A stretch of 64,000 bases of DNA from Maribacter hydrothermalis (GCF_001913155.1 NZ_CP018760.1:2604001-2668000); one strand, 5' to 3'; counted from the first letter of the stretch, positions 1 to 10,236 are shown. Translations and numbers: made by a program. The notes: a model not told the origin generated them from the letters alone.

Positions 1-2
1 TG

Positions 3-1445
3 TTATTCCGTCAAAAATGGAGAATGGCAATTAACCGTTCTGCAGAGGCAATGACAATTTTCTCGGTAGTTCAAGCAGGTTTATTTCCAATTATTCACAT
101 GGGTCGTCCGTGGTTGGCATATTGGGTATTACCAATTCCAAATCAATTTGGTTCGTTATGGGTAAACTTTAACTCTCCTCTTCTTTGGGATGTATTTGCC
201 ATATCAACATACTTATCAGTTTCATTGGTATTTTGGTGGACAGGTCTTCTTCCTGATTTCGCTATGATACGTGATAGAGCGGTTTTACCGTTTCAAAAGA
301 AAATATATAGTCTGTTAAGTTTTGGATGGAGTGGCCGCGCTAAAGACTGGCAAAGATTTGAAGAAGTGTCTTTGGTACTTGCAGGTCTTGCAACTCCTTT
401 GGTATTATCTGTACATACTATTGTATCGTTTGATTTTGCTACCTCGGTAATACCAGGTTGGCATACAACGATTTTTCCACCATATTTCGTTGCAGGGGCT
501 ATTTTCTCTGGTTTCGCAATGGTGAACACGTTATTAATTATAATGAGGAAAGTGTGTCATTTAGAAAATTACATTACAATTCAGCATATTGAATTAATGA
601 ATATTGTAATCATGTTAACAGGTTCAATTGTAGGGTGTGCTTACATTACAGAGTTGTTCATGGCATGGTACTCAGGTGTAGAATACGAGCAGTACGCATT
701 CTTGAACAGAGCAACTGGACCTTACTGGTGGGCTTACTGGTCAATGATGACGTGTAACGTATTTTCTCCACAATTCATGTGGTTTAAAAAATTACGAACT
801 AGTATTATGTTTTCTTTCTTCATCTCTATTGTGGTGAACATAGGTATGTGGTTCGAAAGATTCGTGATTATTGTAACCTCTTTACATAGAGACTACCTTC
901 CATCGTCTTGGACAATGTTCTCACCAACATTTGTTGATATAGGTATCTTTATAGGTACAATTGGTTTCTTCTTTGTATTGTTCTTATTATACTCTAGAAC
1001 ATTCCCTGTAATTGCACAGGCAGAGGTTAAATCTATTTTGAAGTCTTCTGGAGAGAAATATAAAGTATTGAGAGATGCAGGTAAGCCACTTTATCAAATT
1101 AGAACGACTAAAGAAGCGGCTAAAGAACCAATTACTGATGATGTTTTAATGGGTGAAGTAGTACCTGCAATAGGTGATAAGGTAGGGGTTTCTGATTTGT
1201 TAAGTGCAGTAGGTACTTTCGATTCAACTACGGAAGTGGCGGATAATTTGAAAAAGATTAAAGGTATCGGTCCTCAAATGGAAGCTACTTTAAATGAAAT
1301 AGGAATTTATACATTTGCTCAAGTAGCTAGAATGACAGAGAGTGAATACAATTTATTGGATTCTATTACAGGTTCTTTCCCAGGTAGAGCACAACGTGAT
1401 GACTGGGCAGGACAAGCAGCAATTTTACTAAATAACAAAAGATAA
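3..1445 (+). CDS. actC: Alternative complex III subunit ActC (NrfD-like), 5' partial
   Basis: Integral membrane quinol-oxidising subunit of alternative complex III, which passes electrons from menaquinol to the terminal oxidase. The reading frame is open to the left edge of the window, so the N-terminus is missing; the ATG at 24 is internal. The visible part is an NrfD/PsrC-type polytopic protein with several hydrophobic helices and conserved features such as HMGRPW near the start and [18 protein letters not shown] after the middle. Oddly, residues about 408-445 (numbered from position 24) form a soluble helix-hairpin-helix-like tail beginning [15 protein letters not shown]. It is followed after 2 bases by actD, so the operon context is firm. 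The ActA and ActB genes should lie upstream of the window. Confidence 0.93.
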   Translation, partial: LFRQKWRMAINRSAEAMTIFSVVQAGLFPIIHMGRPWLAYWVLPIPNQFGSLWVNFNSPLLWDVFAISTYLSVSLVFWWTGLLPDFAMIRDRAVLPFQKKIYSLLSFGWSGRAKDWQRFEEVSLVLAGLATPLVLSVHTIVSFDFATSVIPGWHTTIFPPYFVAGAIFSGFAMVNTLLIIMRKVCHLENYITIQHIELMNIVIMLTGSIVGCAYITELFMAWYSGVEYEQYAFLNRATGPYWWAYWSMMTCNVFSPQFMWFKKLRTSIMFSFFISIVVNIGMWFERFVIIVTSLHRDYLPSSWTMFSPTFVDIGIFIGTIGFFFVLFLLYSRTFPVIAQAEVKSILKSSGEKYKVLRDAGKPLYQIRTTKEAAKEPITDDVLMGEVVPAIGDKVGVSDLLSAVGTFDSTTEVADNLKKIKGIGPQMEATLNEIGIYTFAQVARMTESEYNLLDSITGSFPGRAQRDDWAGQAAILLNNKR

Positions 1446-1447
1446 AT

Positions 1448-1978
1448 ATGGCATCTAAAGTTATACACGCTTTTTACGATGATGATGATGTGTTAATGCT
1501 TGCCGTTAAAAAGGTGAAAGCAGCAAAGCTTCATATTGAAGAGGTATATTGTCCTTTTCCTGTTCATGGTTTAGACAAAGCAATGGGGTTAGCTCCAACT
1601 AGATTGGCAATAACTGCTTTTTTATATGGTTTAGTAGGCCTTGCGGTGGCTACTTTGATGATGAATTATATCATGATTGAAGATTGGCCGCAGGATATTG
1701 GAGGTAAACCAAGCTTTAGTTATCTAGAGAACATGCCTGCTTTTGTACCTATTATGTTTGAGTTAACGGTTTTCTTTGCAGCTCACTTAATGGTTATTAC
1801 TTTTTATTTGAGAAGTAGATTGTGGCCTTTTAAAGAAGCTGAAAATCCTGATGTAAGAACTACGGACGATCATTTTTTAATGGAAATTGAAATCCATAAT
1901 AACGAGCAAGAATTAAGAGATTTATTAATGGATACAGGTGCTGTTGAAATTAATGTATCAGAAAAAAACAGTCATTAA
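1448..1978 (+). CDS. actD: Alternative complex III subunit ActD (DUF3341)
   Basis: Small membrane subunit of alternative complex III, 176 residues, the usual size for DUF3341 proteins. A soluble N-terminal part (about 1-55) holds the family-typical segment VYCPFPVHGLDKAMGL, followed by two transmembrane helices (about 57-76 and 97-120) and an acidic cytosolic tail. In known structures this subunit packs against ActC/ActF and carries no cofactor. It is separated by 2 bases from both actC and actE, so translation is tightly linked. Assignment rests on the family motif and its position between actC and actE. Confidence 0.93.
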   Translation: MASKVIHAFYDDDDVLMLAVKKVKAAKLHIEEVYCPFPVHGLDKAMGLAPTRLAITAFLYGLVGLAVATLMMNYIMIEDWPQDIGGKPSFSYLENMPAFVPIMFELTVFFAAHLMVITFYLRSRLWPFKEAENPDVRTTDDHFLMEIEIHNNEQELRDLLMDTGAVEINVSEKNSH

Positions 1979-1980
1979 AT

Positions 1981-2541
1981 ATGAACAGTTTTAAGAATAT
2001 AGCATTAGTATTTGCATTGGTTGTGTTGGTTACGTCTTGTCAAAACGAGAGTGAGCCTAATTATCAATATATGCCAAATATGTATCAGTCAGTTGGTTAC
2101 GAAACTTATGGTGCAGTGGATTTTTTACCAAATCAGTCGGAGGCTCTAATGCCTCCTGCTAACACCATTAATAGGGGTTGGTTGCCTTATGAAATTGAGA
2201 ATTCTCCTGAAGGTAAAGAATTGGCAAGATTACAGTCAAGTCCTTTAGATTCGGCGAACGTTGTAACGAACATAGCAAAAGGAGCTCAATTATATACCAT
2301 ATACTGTGCAATTTGTCATGGTGATAAGGGTGAAGGAAAAGGTACTTTAGTAAAAAGAGAAAAAATATTGGGTGTGCCAAGTTATGCAGACCCTGCAAGA
2401 GATATTACGGTAGGGACCACATATTATACAATTCATTACGGATTAAATTCAATGGGTTCTTATGCATCTCAAATGGATACTGAAGAGATGTGGCAAGTAT
2501 CGGAGTATGTAATGCAATTGAAACAAGATTTAACCAAATAA
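1981..2541 (+). CDS. actE: Alternative complex III subunit ActE, mono-heme cytochrome c lipoprotein
   Basis: Membrane-anchored cytochrome c that takes electrons from the ActB/ActA part of alternative complex III and hands them on. The N-terminus is a lipoprotein signal ending in VTSC, with Cys20 as the likely lipidated residue. One heme-binding motif CAICH lies at residues 109-113, followed by GDKGEGKG, typical of class I cytochromes c; a distal Met ligand may be in the YGLNSMGSYASQM region. Length is 186 residues. It sits 2 bases after actD and 15 before actF in the same operon. Confidence 0.93.
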   Translation: MNSFKNIALVFALVVLVTSCQNESEPNYQYMPNMYQSVGYETYGAVDFLPNQSEALMPPANTINRGWLPYEIENSPEGKELARLQSSPLDSANVVTNIAKGAQLYTIYCAICHGDKGEGKGTLVKREKILGVPSYADPARDITVGTTYYTIHYGLNSMGSYASQMDTEEMWQVSEYVMQLKQDLTK

Positions 2542-2556
2542 TAGGTAAACAATACT

Positions 2557-3879
2557 ATGTATACGTTTTCAAATAGACTTAAAATAGCTTCCATAATTCT
2601 AATGATTGTTGGTGCATTAGGAATCATTGGAGGATTTGTTATGGCTCCTGGAACCATTGCAGAGGCGAAAGAAATGGTTGCAAGTCATGACGATGGTCAT
2701 GGTGATGCCCATGGAGCGGAAGCATCACACGAAACACAAAAAAATGATCATGCAGTAGCTGGTGAACACGATTCTTCTCATGATCAGCATTTATTGGATC
2801 AGTTAAAGAATAGACCTTGGGCCGCATTATATGTTGCTGCATTCTTTTTTATGATGATTTCTTTAGGTGTATTGGCCTTTTATGCTATACAGCGTGCTGC
2901 ACAAGCAGGATGGTCTCCGTTATTATTTAGGGTAATGGAAGGAATAACTGCTTACCTGGTTCCTGGCGGAATTATTGTATTTGTTATTCTTGTGCTTTCT
3001 GTTTTACATATGAACCATTTGTTTATTTGGATGGATGCCGATGTAGTTGCTAAGGATGCACTTTTACAAGGTAAAGCAGGATATTTGAACCCTACTTTCT
3101 TTTTAATTAGAGCTGCAATATTTTTAGCCGGATGGATTGGGTATAGAGAATATTCTAGAAAATTATCTTTAGCACAGGATGAGTCTGATAATAATTCTAA
3201 TTTTAAATTGAATTTTAGAATATCTGCTGGTTTCCTAGTATTCTATTTGATTTCTGAGTCAATCATGTCTTGGGATTGGATTATGAGCGTTGAACCACAC
3301 TGGTTTAGTACTTTATTTGGATGGTATATATTTGCTAGTATGTTCGTATCTGGTATTACGGTTATAGCAATGGTTACTATTTATTTAAAATCTAAAGGTC
3401 ATTTGCCAGATGTAAACGATAGTCATATTCATGATTTGGCAAAGTTTATGTTCGGTATTAGCATTTTCTGGACTTACCTGTGGTTCTCGCAGTTTATGTT
3501 GATATGGTATTCAAATATTCCTGAAGAAGTAACGTATTATGTTACTAGAATTGCAGATTATAGATTGCCTTTCTTTGGTATGGTGGCAATGAATTTCTTA
3601 TTTCCTGTCCTTTTACTAATGAACAGTGACTATAAAAGAATAAATTGGTTTGTAATTTTAACGGGTATTGTAATACTTGCAGGGCATTATATGGATATTT
3701 TTACTGCTATAATGCCATCTACCGTAGGTAAGAATTGGTATATAGGTATTCCTGAAATTGGGTCTGTATTGTTTTTTGCAGGTTTATTTATATTTTGGAT
3801 TTTTAGAGCAATTTCATCTGCTCCTTTACAACCAAAAAGAAACCCTTTTATTGAAGAAAGTAGACACTTTCACTATTAA
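2557..3879 (+). CDS. actF: Alternative complex III subunit ActF, quinone-site membrane subunit
   Basis: Polytopic subunit related to the ActC/NrfD family without the full active site, annotated in flavobacteria as quinol:cytochrome c oxidoreductase quinone-binding subunit 2. It has 440 residues and roughly ten hydrophobic helices. After the first helix (about 8-30) comes an acidic, histidine-rich loop with eight histidines between residues 44 and 78, which could bind metal but may only be a flexible linker. The conserved segment ESIMSWDWIMSVEPHWFST fits ActF well. It is followed after 33 bases by cytochrome oxidase subunit II, so complex III and oxidase genes are probably co-transcribed. Confidence 0.92.
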   Translation: MYTFSNRLKIASIILMIVGALGIIGGFVMAPGTIAEAKEMVASHDDGHGDAHGAEASHETQKNDHAVAGEHDSSHDQHLLDQLKNRPWAALYVAAFFFMMISLGVLAFYAIQRAAQAGWSPLLFRVMEGITAYLVPGGIIVFVILVLSVLHMNHLFIWMDADVVAKDALLQGKAGYLNPTFFLIRAAIFLAGWIGYREYSRKLSLAQDESDNNSNFKLNFRISAGFLVFYLISESIMSWDWIMSVEPHWFSTLFGWYIFASMFVSGITVIAMVTIYLKSKGHLPDVNDSHIHDLAKFMFGISIFWTYLWFSQFMLIWYSNIPEEVTYYVTRIADYRLPFFGMVAMNFLFPVLLLMNSDYKRINWFVILTGIVILAGHYMDIFTAIMPSTVGKNWYIGIPEIGSVLFFAGLFIFWIFRAISSAPLQPKRNPFIEESRHFHY

Positions 3880-3912
3880 TAAATAAGTAAAGTATAACAT
3901 TTTATATATACG

Positions 3913-5016
3913 ATGACGACATTATTGACTTTAGCTGTTCTTGTTCTTGTAGCAATTGCCATTTGGCAATTGACTAAAATCTTTGAATTATCTCAGCTTA
4001 AAACTGAAAATCACCAAATAGCTACTGATAGCGACAATAAGAATAATGGTTATTTGTTATTCGCATTTTTAGTATTTATTTATGGGATTACTATTTTTAG
4101 TTTCTGGAAGTATAGCAAATTTTTATTGCCGGAGGCTGGATCTGCGCATGGTGAGGAATTTGATGATTTGATGCTAGTTTCCATGGTAATTATTTTTATT
4201 GTACAAACTATTACTCAAGCTTTATTACACTATTTCGGTTATAAGTATAGTGGTAAAAAAGGACAAAAAGCCGTATTTTATGCAGATAACGATCGGTTAG
4301 AATTTATATGGACTATTATTCCTGTAATCGTTTTAGCGGGTCTTATTTTATGGGGGCTATATACTTGGACAACTATCATGGATGTTAATGACGAAGATGA
4401 TCCACTAATTGTAGAATTATATGCACAACAATTTAATTGGACAGCTAGATATGGCGGTGGAGATAATGTTTTAGGAGGTGCAAATGTTAGAATGATCGAT
4501 ATAGATAAAGCAAATGTATTAGGTTTAGATGAGTCTGATACGTATGCTCACGATGATGTTATCGTAAAAGAATTGCATTTACCAGTTGGTAGAAAAGTGA
4601 ATTTTAAGATGCGTTCTCAAGATGTATTACATTCTGCCTACATGCCTCATTTTAGGGCACAAATGAACTGCGTTCCTGGTATGATTACGGAGTTTTCTTT
4701 TACTCCTATTTATACTACAGAAGAAATGAGAGCTAATCCAGACGTTGTGGATAAAGTTAAAAGAACGAATAAAATCAGAGCTGAGAAAGCGGTTAGTACT
4801 GGAGAAGCCATTGACCCTTGGGAATTTGATTATATATTACTTTGTAATAAGATTTGTGGAAAATCGCATTATAATATGCAAATGAAAATTATTGTTGAAA
4901 CCGAGGAGGAGTATAATGAATGGATGAAAGGTCAGTCAACATTTGCCCAAACTGTGATGAAAGATGAAGCAAGTCCCGCTTTTAATACGGTAAATTCAGT
5001 TTCAGTAGGAGAGTAA
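3913..5016 (+). CDS. ctaC: Cytochrome c oxidase subunit II (CuA subunit)
   Basis: Electron-entry subunit of the heme-copper oxidase. The binuclear CuA site is complete: His240 in HSAYMPHF and the motif C311-x3-C315-G-x2-H319-x2-M322. The protein is 367 residues with an N-terminal hydrophobic segment, two or three further membrane helices (about 47-67, 81-105, 132-158) and a periplasmic cupredoxin domain. There is no fused cytochrome c domain, so ActE or another cytochrome must deliver electrons. An insertion rich in charged residues precedes CuA (about 265-300). It lies directly between actF and subunit I. Confidence 0.96.
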   Translation: MTTLLTLAVLVLVAIAIWQLTKIFELSQLKTENHQIATDSDNKNNGYLLFAFLVFIYGITIFSFWKYSKFLLPEAGSAHGEEFDDLMLVSMVIIFIVQTITQALLHYFGYKYSGKKGQKAVFYADNDRLEFIWTIIPVIVLAGLILWGLYTWTTIMDVNDEDDPLIVELYAQQFNWTARYGGGDNVLGGANVRMIDIDKANVLGLDESDTYAHDDVIVKELHLPVGRKVNFKMRSQDVLHSAYMPHFRAQMNCVPGMITEFSFTPIYTTEEMRANPDVVDKVKRTNKIRAEKAVSTGEAIDPWEFDYILLCNKICGKSHYNMQMKIIVETEEEYNEWMKGQSTFAQTVMKDEASPAFNTVNSVSVGE

Positions 5017-5074
5017 TTCTTCTTCAATCAATAAAGCTATAATTAGAAAATTAATAAAAAATAAGATTACGATT

Positions 5075-6904
5075 ATGTCAGCAACAGCACATGCACATGT
5101 AGATGATCACGCAAATGACGATCATGGACATCATCATAAAGAAACTTTTGTAACAAAGTATATCTTTAGCCAAGACCATAAAATGATCGCTAAGCAATAC
5201 CTTATTACAGGTGTTTTAGTTATGGGATTCATTGGTATAGCTATGTCTTTGTTATTTAGAATGCAATTGGCCTGGCCTGGTGAGTCGTTTACAATATTTG
5301 AGTCACTATTAGGGAAATGGGCTCCGGAAGGAGTAATGGATGCTGATATTTATTTGGCATTAGTTACCATGCACGGTACCATAATGGTTTTCTTCGTACT
5401 AACTGCAGGTTTAAGTGGTACGTTTAGTAATTTATTGATTCCATTACAAATAGGGGCAAGAGATATGGCTTCTGGTTTTCTGAACATGGTTTCCTTTTGG
5501 TTATTTTTTGTGTCTTGTGTTATAATGATAATTTCTCTTTTTGTAGAGGCAGGACCCGCAGCTGCTGGTTGGACAATTTATCCACCCTTAAGCGCACTAC
5601 CTATCGCCCAGCCTGGTTCCGGTTTGGGTATGACTTTGTGGCTAAGTTCTATGGCTATTTTTATCGCATCGTCTTTATTAGGTTCTCTTAATTACATTGT
5701 TACGGTAATTAATTTAAGAACTAAAGGTATGTCAATGACAAGATTGCCTTTAACTATATGGGCATTCTTTGTAACAGCTATTATCGGCGTTGTTTCATTT
5801 CCGGTACTATTATCTGCTGCTTTGTTGCTAATAATGGATAGAAGTTTTGGAACTTCATTTTTTCTTTCAGATATTTTTATTCAAGGTGAGGTATTGCATT
5901 ATCAAGGTGGTTCACCCGTTTTATTCGAACATTTATTTTGGTTCTTAGGACACCCTGAAGTGTATATCGTTATTTTACCTGCTATGGGACTAGTATCTGA
6001 AATTATGGCTAGTAGTTCACGTAAGCCAATATTCGGTTATCGAGCTATGGTTGCTTCAATACTTGCTATCGCATTTCTTTCTACCATTGTTTGGGGACAC
6101 CATATGTTTATTTCAGGAATGAACCCATTTTTAGGATCTGTATTTACATTTACAACATTATTAATTGCAATACCTTCTGCAGTTAAGTCATTTAACTGGA
6201 TAACAACCTTATGGAAAGGTAATTTGCAATTGAATCCTGCTATGCTATTTTCAATAGGCTTTGTATCTACGTTTATCACAGGAGGTTTAACAGGGATAAT
6301 ATTAGGGGATAGTACATTAGATATTAATGTACATGATACTTATTTTGTAATTGCTCATTTTCACTTAGTTATGGGTATATCTGCTTTGTATGGTTTGTTT
6401 GCAGGTGTTTATCATTGGTTCCCAAAAATGTTTGAAGGAAAACTTTTAAATAAGAATTTGGGTTATGTACACTTTTGGGTAACTGCCATCTGTGCTTATG
6501 GTGTTTTCTTTCCAATGCACTTTGTAGGTATGGCTGGTGTACCAAGGAGATATTATGAGAATACCGCATTCCCAATGTTCGATGAATTAACGGATATACA
6601 AGTGTTAATGACAGTTTTTGCTATAATCGCTGCAGCTGCGCAATTGGTTTTTGTTGCAAATTTTATTTATAGCGTTTTCTACGGTAAGGTTGGTCCAAAG
6701 AACCCATGGAAGTCAAATACATTGGAGTGGACAGCAGAACAAAAACATGTTCATGGTAACTGGGCTGGTGCCATACCAGAAGTTCATAGATGGGCGTACG
6801 ATTATAGTAAAGTAGATGACAAGGGTGAATATATAATTCCTGGTCAAGATTACGTTCCTCAACATATTCCTTTGCAGGTTGATGAAGAAGAGATGAATCA
6901 TTAA
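5075..6904 (+). CDS. ctaD: Cytochrome c oxidase subunit I
   Basis: Catalytic heme-copper subunit that reduces oxygen to water and pumps protons. All metal ligands are visible: His100 in TMHGTIMVF (low-spin heme), H293-PEV-Y297 (CuB ligand and cross-linked tyrosine, the A-family HPEVY signature), His342-His343 (CuB), His428 and His430 in IAHFHLVMG. It has 609 residues with about twelve helices. The N-terminus carries seven histidines within the first 21 residues, echoing the His-rich loop in ActF. Last gene of the operon: a strong terminator follows 16 bases after the stop codon. Confidence 0.97.
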   Translation: MSATAHAHVDDHANDDHGHHHKETFVTKYIFSQDHKMIAKQYLITGVLVMGFIGIAMSLLFRMQLAWPGESFTIFESLLGKWAPEGVMDADIYLALVTMHGTIMVFFVLTAGLSGTFSNLLIPLQIGARDMASGFLNMVSFWLFFVSCVIMIISLFVEAGPAAAGWTIYPPLSALPIAQPGSGLGMTLWLSSMAIFIASSLLGSLNYIVTVINLRTKGMSMTRLPLTIWAFFVTAIIGVVSFPVLLSAALLLIMDRSFGTSFFLSDIFIQGEVLHYQGGSPVLFEHLFWFLGHPEVYIVILPAMGLVSEIMASSSRKPIFGYRAMVASILAIAFLSTIVWGHHMFISGMNPFLGSVFTFTTLLIAIPSAVKSFNWITTLWKGNLQLNPAMLFSIGFVSTFITGGLTGIILGDSTLDINVHDTYFVIAHFHLVMGISALYGLFAGVYHWFPKMFEGKLLNKNLGYVHFWVTAICAYGVFFPMHFVGMAGVPRRYYENTAFPMFDELTDIQVLMTVFAIIAAAAQLVFVANFIYSVFYGKVGPKNPWKSNTLEWTAEQKHVHGNWAGAIPEVHRWAYDYSKVDDKGEYIIPGQDYVPQHIPLQVDEEEMNH

Positions 6905-6920
6905 AAATATGTTTTGAAGA

Positions 6921-6951
6921 AAGCCCAACTATTTGTAGTTGGGCTTTTTTT
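6921..6951 (+). terminator. Rho-independent terminator after subunit I
   Basis: An 11-bp perfect stem (6921-6931 with 6936-6946) around a 4-base loop is followed by a run of T. It closes the complex III/oxidase operon. Confidence 0.92.
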
Positions 6952-7033
6952 GTTTACTTCATAAGTAATTCTAAAGTTCCTTTTTGAATTACCTAAAATT
7001 GAATACCTTCATTTTTTGTTTAAATCATAGATT

Positions 7034-7861
7034 ATGAAAAATATTGTTCTAATTTTATTTGTTTCATTTATATCTTTTCAAGCTTATTCTCAACGAAAGC
7101 CTAAGATTAAGGGGAATAAAAATGTAATTGAAGTACGTGAAGATTTGGAATCTTTTTCTGCCATAGAATTGTCTGATGATTTGGATATTGTGTTACAAAA
7201 ATCTTCTCAGGAAGGATATGCATTAGAATTAGATGATAATTTAATTGATGTTCTAAAGTTTAACGTTGATGGGGGTATATTGAAAATATCATCATTTTAT
7301 AATATTACGTCTAAAAAGAAACTTAATATTACAATTTTCTTTCAAGAATTAAATTCTGTAAAGATGCTTAATGGTAAAATAAGCATGAAAGATGTAATTT
7401 CTACAGATCGGTTACAGGTGTATACCTCTGGTACTTCGAGATTAGAATTAAATGCAACTGCTGATATTATTGATATTACCATGGAGGAAATTAGCTCTGG
7501 TGATTTTAACTTAGCTAGTGATTCTTTAAATATTACTTTAAAAGATAGAATTGATGTTAAATTATATTCTACAGGTGCAAATAATAGTATTTATATGTAT
7601 AAAAACGCTACAGCAAAAATGGAAGGTACTACTGATATTTTAATGGCAAAATTGTACGGTAGTAGTTCTTTAAAGGCTTCTGATTTACAATCAACAGATG
7701 TTCTTTTAATATCGGAAGATTCATCTGATGCGGAAATAAGGGCGTTAAGTTCTTTTCAACTAAGTTCTAAAGGTGCTTCAAAAACAAAGCTCTATGGTGA
7801 TGCGAAGATTACTATTTTAGATTTTTTAGATACCTCGAGGTTAGATAAAGAAAAAAATTAA
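7034..7861 (+). CDS. Secreted GIN-domain (DUF2807) protein
   Basis: Predicted exported protein of 275 residues with a signal peptide (about 1-19, ending AYSQ) and a body of repeating short beta strands. The pattern LESFSAIELSDDLDIVLQKS, then repeated SxxL/DI segments, fits the head-GIN/DUF2807 family, which forms a right-handed beta-helix-like fold and has no established function. No catalytic residues are apparent. It stands alone after the oxidase terminator and its stop codon overlaps by 4 bases the stop of the convergent acyl-CoA oxidase gene (shared TTAA), leaving no room for a terminator between them. Confidence 0.75.
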   Translation: MKNIVLILFVSFISFQAYSQRKPKIKGNKNVIEVREDLESFSAIELSDDLDIVLQKSSQEGYALELDDNLIDVLKFNVDGGILKISSFYNITSKKKLNITIFFQELNSVKMLNGKISMKDVISTDRLQVYTSGTSRLELNATADIIDITMEEISSGDFNLASDSLNITLKDRIDVKLYSTGANNSIYMYKNATAKMEGTTDILMAKLYGSSSLKASDLQSTDVLLISEDSSDAEIRALSSFQLSSKGASKTKLYGDAKITILDFLDTSRLDKEKN

Positions 7862-10122
7862 TTTGCAATTGGTGCGCTAAGTAAATAATCTGGAATGCCA
7901 AAGCCATCTACTAAACTTGCTAGATGTGGTCTTAATTCTGTACAAAGTCTTTCTACACGTTGTCGTATAGCTTTTGATTTTGTTGAACCTATGTAGCCTT
8001 GCTCTAAGTACCATGATGCATCTTTTCTAATTTCATGCAGCGCATATAGTGTGCCCAGTTTTTCAAATAGAGCTTTGTGCTGTGGATCACCTATAGTGTT
8101 GTTGTGTTCAATAAAGGACTTATAAGCTAGTTCTGTGCTATAAGCTTTACCCAATGTCATTAAATGTGTTTGGACTTTTAAAAAGGCTTGGTACGAAGGA
8201 ATTCCTTTTTTTATATAACCTCTGATCCGCATTGCAATAGTATAGGTCAATCTTCTTGTTCTATGTTCAAAAGCATGGACATGGAATTTTTGATTATATA
8301 AATGAGCTTTATCGGTTTTGTTCGAGTACAGAGGATTAATAGTAGATAGTTTATCGCTTAATTGCGTGCTTAATAATTTTAATACAGAAGAGAATCCGGC
8401 ACTATTAAATTCAGCTTTAAAATCTGATAGTACACCTTTTGCGGCTAATTGTAATAAAACATTATTGTCTCCCTCAAAAGTTGTGAAAATGTCTACATCT
8501 CCCTTTAGGTCGGCTATGCGGTTTTCTAATAAATAACCCTTGCCACCACAAGCTTCTCTACATTCTTGAATTGTATCGTTGGCATACCACGTAATAATAG
8601 ATTTTAATCCTGCTACCTGAGTCTCTATTTGTCTTTTGTCTGGTTGTGTTTCATCACAATACAAACGCATCATTTTATCTAAAGTAATATGATATACATA
8701 GGCACTAGCCAATAATGGAGTTAATCGTAACTGATGTAACGGATAATCCATCAATAAATCTTCTTGAATTTTTACACTATCATTAAATTGTCTTCTTTTT
8801 AATGCATGTTTTATAGCTATAGTAAGTGCAAATTTAGCTCCCCCAAGCCCGGCACGGGCAACGCAAATTCTGCCACCTACCAAGGTGCCCAACATGGTAA
8901 AAAACCTTTTATTTGGATTTTTTATTTCGGAATAGTAATCTCCATTAGCTAAAATGGTGCCATACTTATTTAATAAGTTCTCTTTAGGTACAGTTACTTG
9001 TTTAAACCATATTTTACCGTTATCTACACCGTTTAAACCTAATTTATAACCATTATCCTCAACTTTAATACCCGATAATAATTCATGGTTTTCATTTCTT
9101 AATGGTACAAGAATAGCATGTACGCCTTCATTTTTACCATTAACAATTAGTTGAGCGAAAACTGAAGCTATTGTAGAATGTAAAGCATTGCCTATATATT
9201 CTTTATTATCATTATCACCCGGGGTGTCAATTACTAGTGTCCCCGTATTATGATTGTATGTAGCTGTCGTTTTTATTCCACGAACATTAGAACCATGTCC
9301 TGTTTCTGTCATTGCGAAGCAACCTAAAAGTTCTGCCGTGCCAGCATCTGTAAGGTATTTGTCATGATGCTTTTTGGTACCTAATTTTTGAATGCTACCT
9401 CCGAAAAGGCCAAATTGTACTCCAAATTTTATAGCTAAACTTCCATCTACGTACATTAAATTTTCGAAAATGGCTGCATACCCTTCCATATCATCGGTGC
9501 CTCCATATGCTTTAGAGTATGCCATTGCGCCATAGCCTTTCTTTGCTAGAAACGAAACCTGTTCTAATACATGATTTCTAAATTTTTCTTTATCTCTATA
9601 TATCTCCCATGAAAATATAGGGTCCTTTAAAACGTTTCTAAATCTATCAACTACTTTGGCTTGTTTACCTTTTAAGATTTCATCGATTAATTTTCCGGAA
9701 TATTGAACTGAATTATTATCAACATCAATATGTACTTCAAATAAATGATTGTAGTGATTTGGTTGTATGCCTAAGTTAATTTCTATCTCTTTAATCTGAT
9801 CATTAAAAGTAACATTGTTATGATAGTAAGATGCTACTTTTTGGCTAAAGACAGTAAGAGGGTGGGTTTCTTGCTCAACAAGTTTAACACCGCTATTTAA
9901 AATTAGTTGTTTCCAGAATTTAAAAAGCTCATTTTTAGGAGGATTTTTAACGTCTAACCAGCTCAATAGTTTTTTTTTATCACTTTTAGTTAAAGAAGTG
10001 TCTTCGGAAATTACATTTTCTACAACATTAATTTCTGATGCAGATAAAAGGTCGTCAGACCAAATAATATAAAACACGGGAATATATTGAAGAACTTCAG
10101 CAGTGTATTTTTCTTTTGTCAT
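7858..10122 (-). CDS. Acyl-CoA oxidase/dehydrogenase family flavoenzyme
   Basis: FAD-dependent enzyme that introduces the 2,3 double bond into acyl-CoA, in fatty acid beta-oxidation. At 754 residues it is much longer than ordinary acyl-CoA dehydrogenases and matches the acyl-CoA oxidase layout: helical N-terminal part, FAD/substrate core with CFAMTETGHGSNVRG, then two long helical C-terminal domains. The segment ECREACGGKGYLLENRI and the following TFEGDNNVLLQ are classic oxidase-family signatures, the latter bearing the probable catalytic glutamate. Whether it uses oxygen or an electron-transfer flavoprotein cannot be told from sequence. Transcribed alone, divergently from ruvB. Confidence 0.88.
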   Translation of the reverse strand: MTKEKYTAEVLQYIPVFYIIWSDDLLSASEINVVENVISEDTSLTKSDKKKLLSWLDVKNPPKNELFKFWKQLILNSGVKLVEQETHPLTVFSQKVASYYHNNVTFNDQIKEIEINLGIQPNHYNHLFEVHIDVDNNSVQYSGKLIDEILKGKQAKVVDRFRNVLKDPIFSWEIYRDKEKFRNHVLEQVSFLAKKGYGAMAYSKAYGGTDDMEGYAAIFENLMYVDGSLAIKFGVQFGLFGGSIQKLGTKKHHDKYLTDAGTAELLGCFAMTETGHGSNVRGIKTTATYNHNTGTLVIDTPGDNDNKEYIGNALHSTIASVFAQLIVNGKNEGVHAILVPLRNENHELLSGIKVEDNGYKLGLNGVDNGKIWFKQVTVPKENLLNKYGTILANGDYYSEIKNPNKRFFTMLGTLVGGRICVARAGLGGAKFALTIAIKHALKRRQFNDSVKIQEDLLMDYPLHQLRLTPLLASAYVYHITLDKMMRLYCDETQPDKRQIETQVAGLKSIITWYANDTIQECREACGGKGYLLENRIADLKGDVDIFTTFEGDNNVLLQLAAKGVLSDFKAEFNSAGFSSVLKLLSTQLSDKLSTINPLYSNKTDKAHLYNQKFHVHAFEHRTRRLTYTIAMRIRGYIKKGIPSYQAFLKVQTHLMTLGKAYSTELAYKSFIEHNNTIGDPQHKALFEKLGTLYALHEIRKDASWYLEQGYIGSTKSKAIRQRVERLCTELRPHLASLVDGFGIPDYLLSAPIAN

Positions 10123-10236
10123 AGTATGAATTTACAAATTTTATAAATAAAACTGTTAGATAAATTAAGTATCATTAAAGTGCTGTTGCAATGGATTTAG
10201 ATAGTTTTTGAATACAAAAGTTATCCCGTCTTTGTA

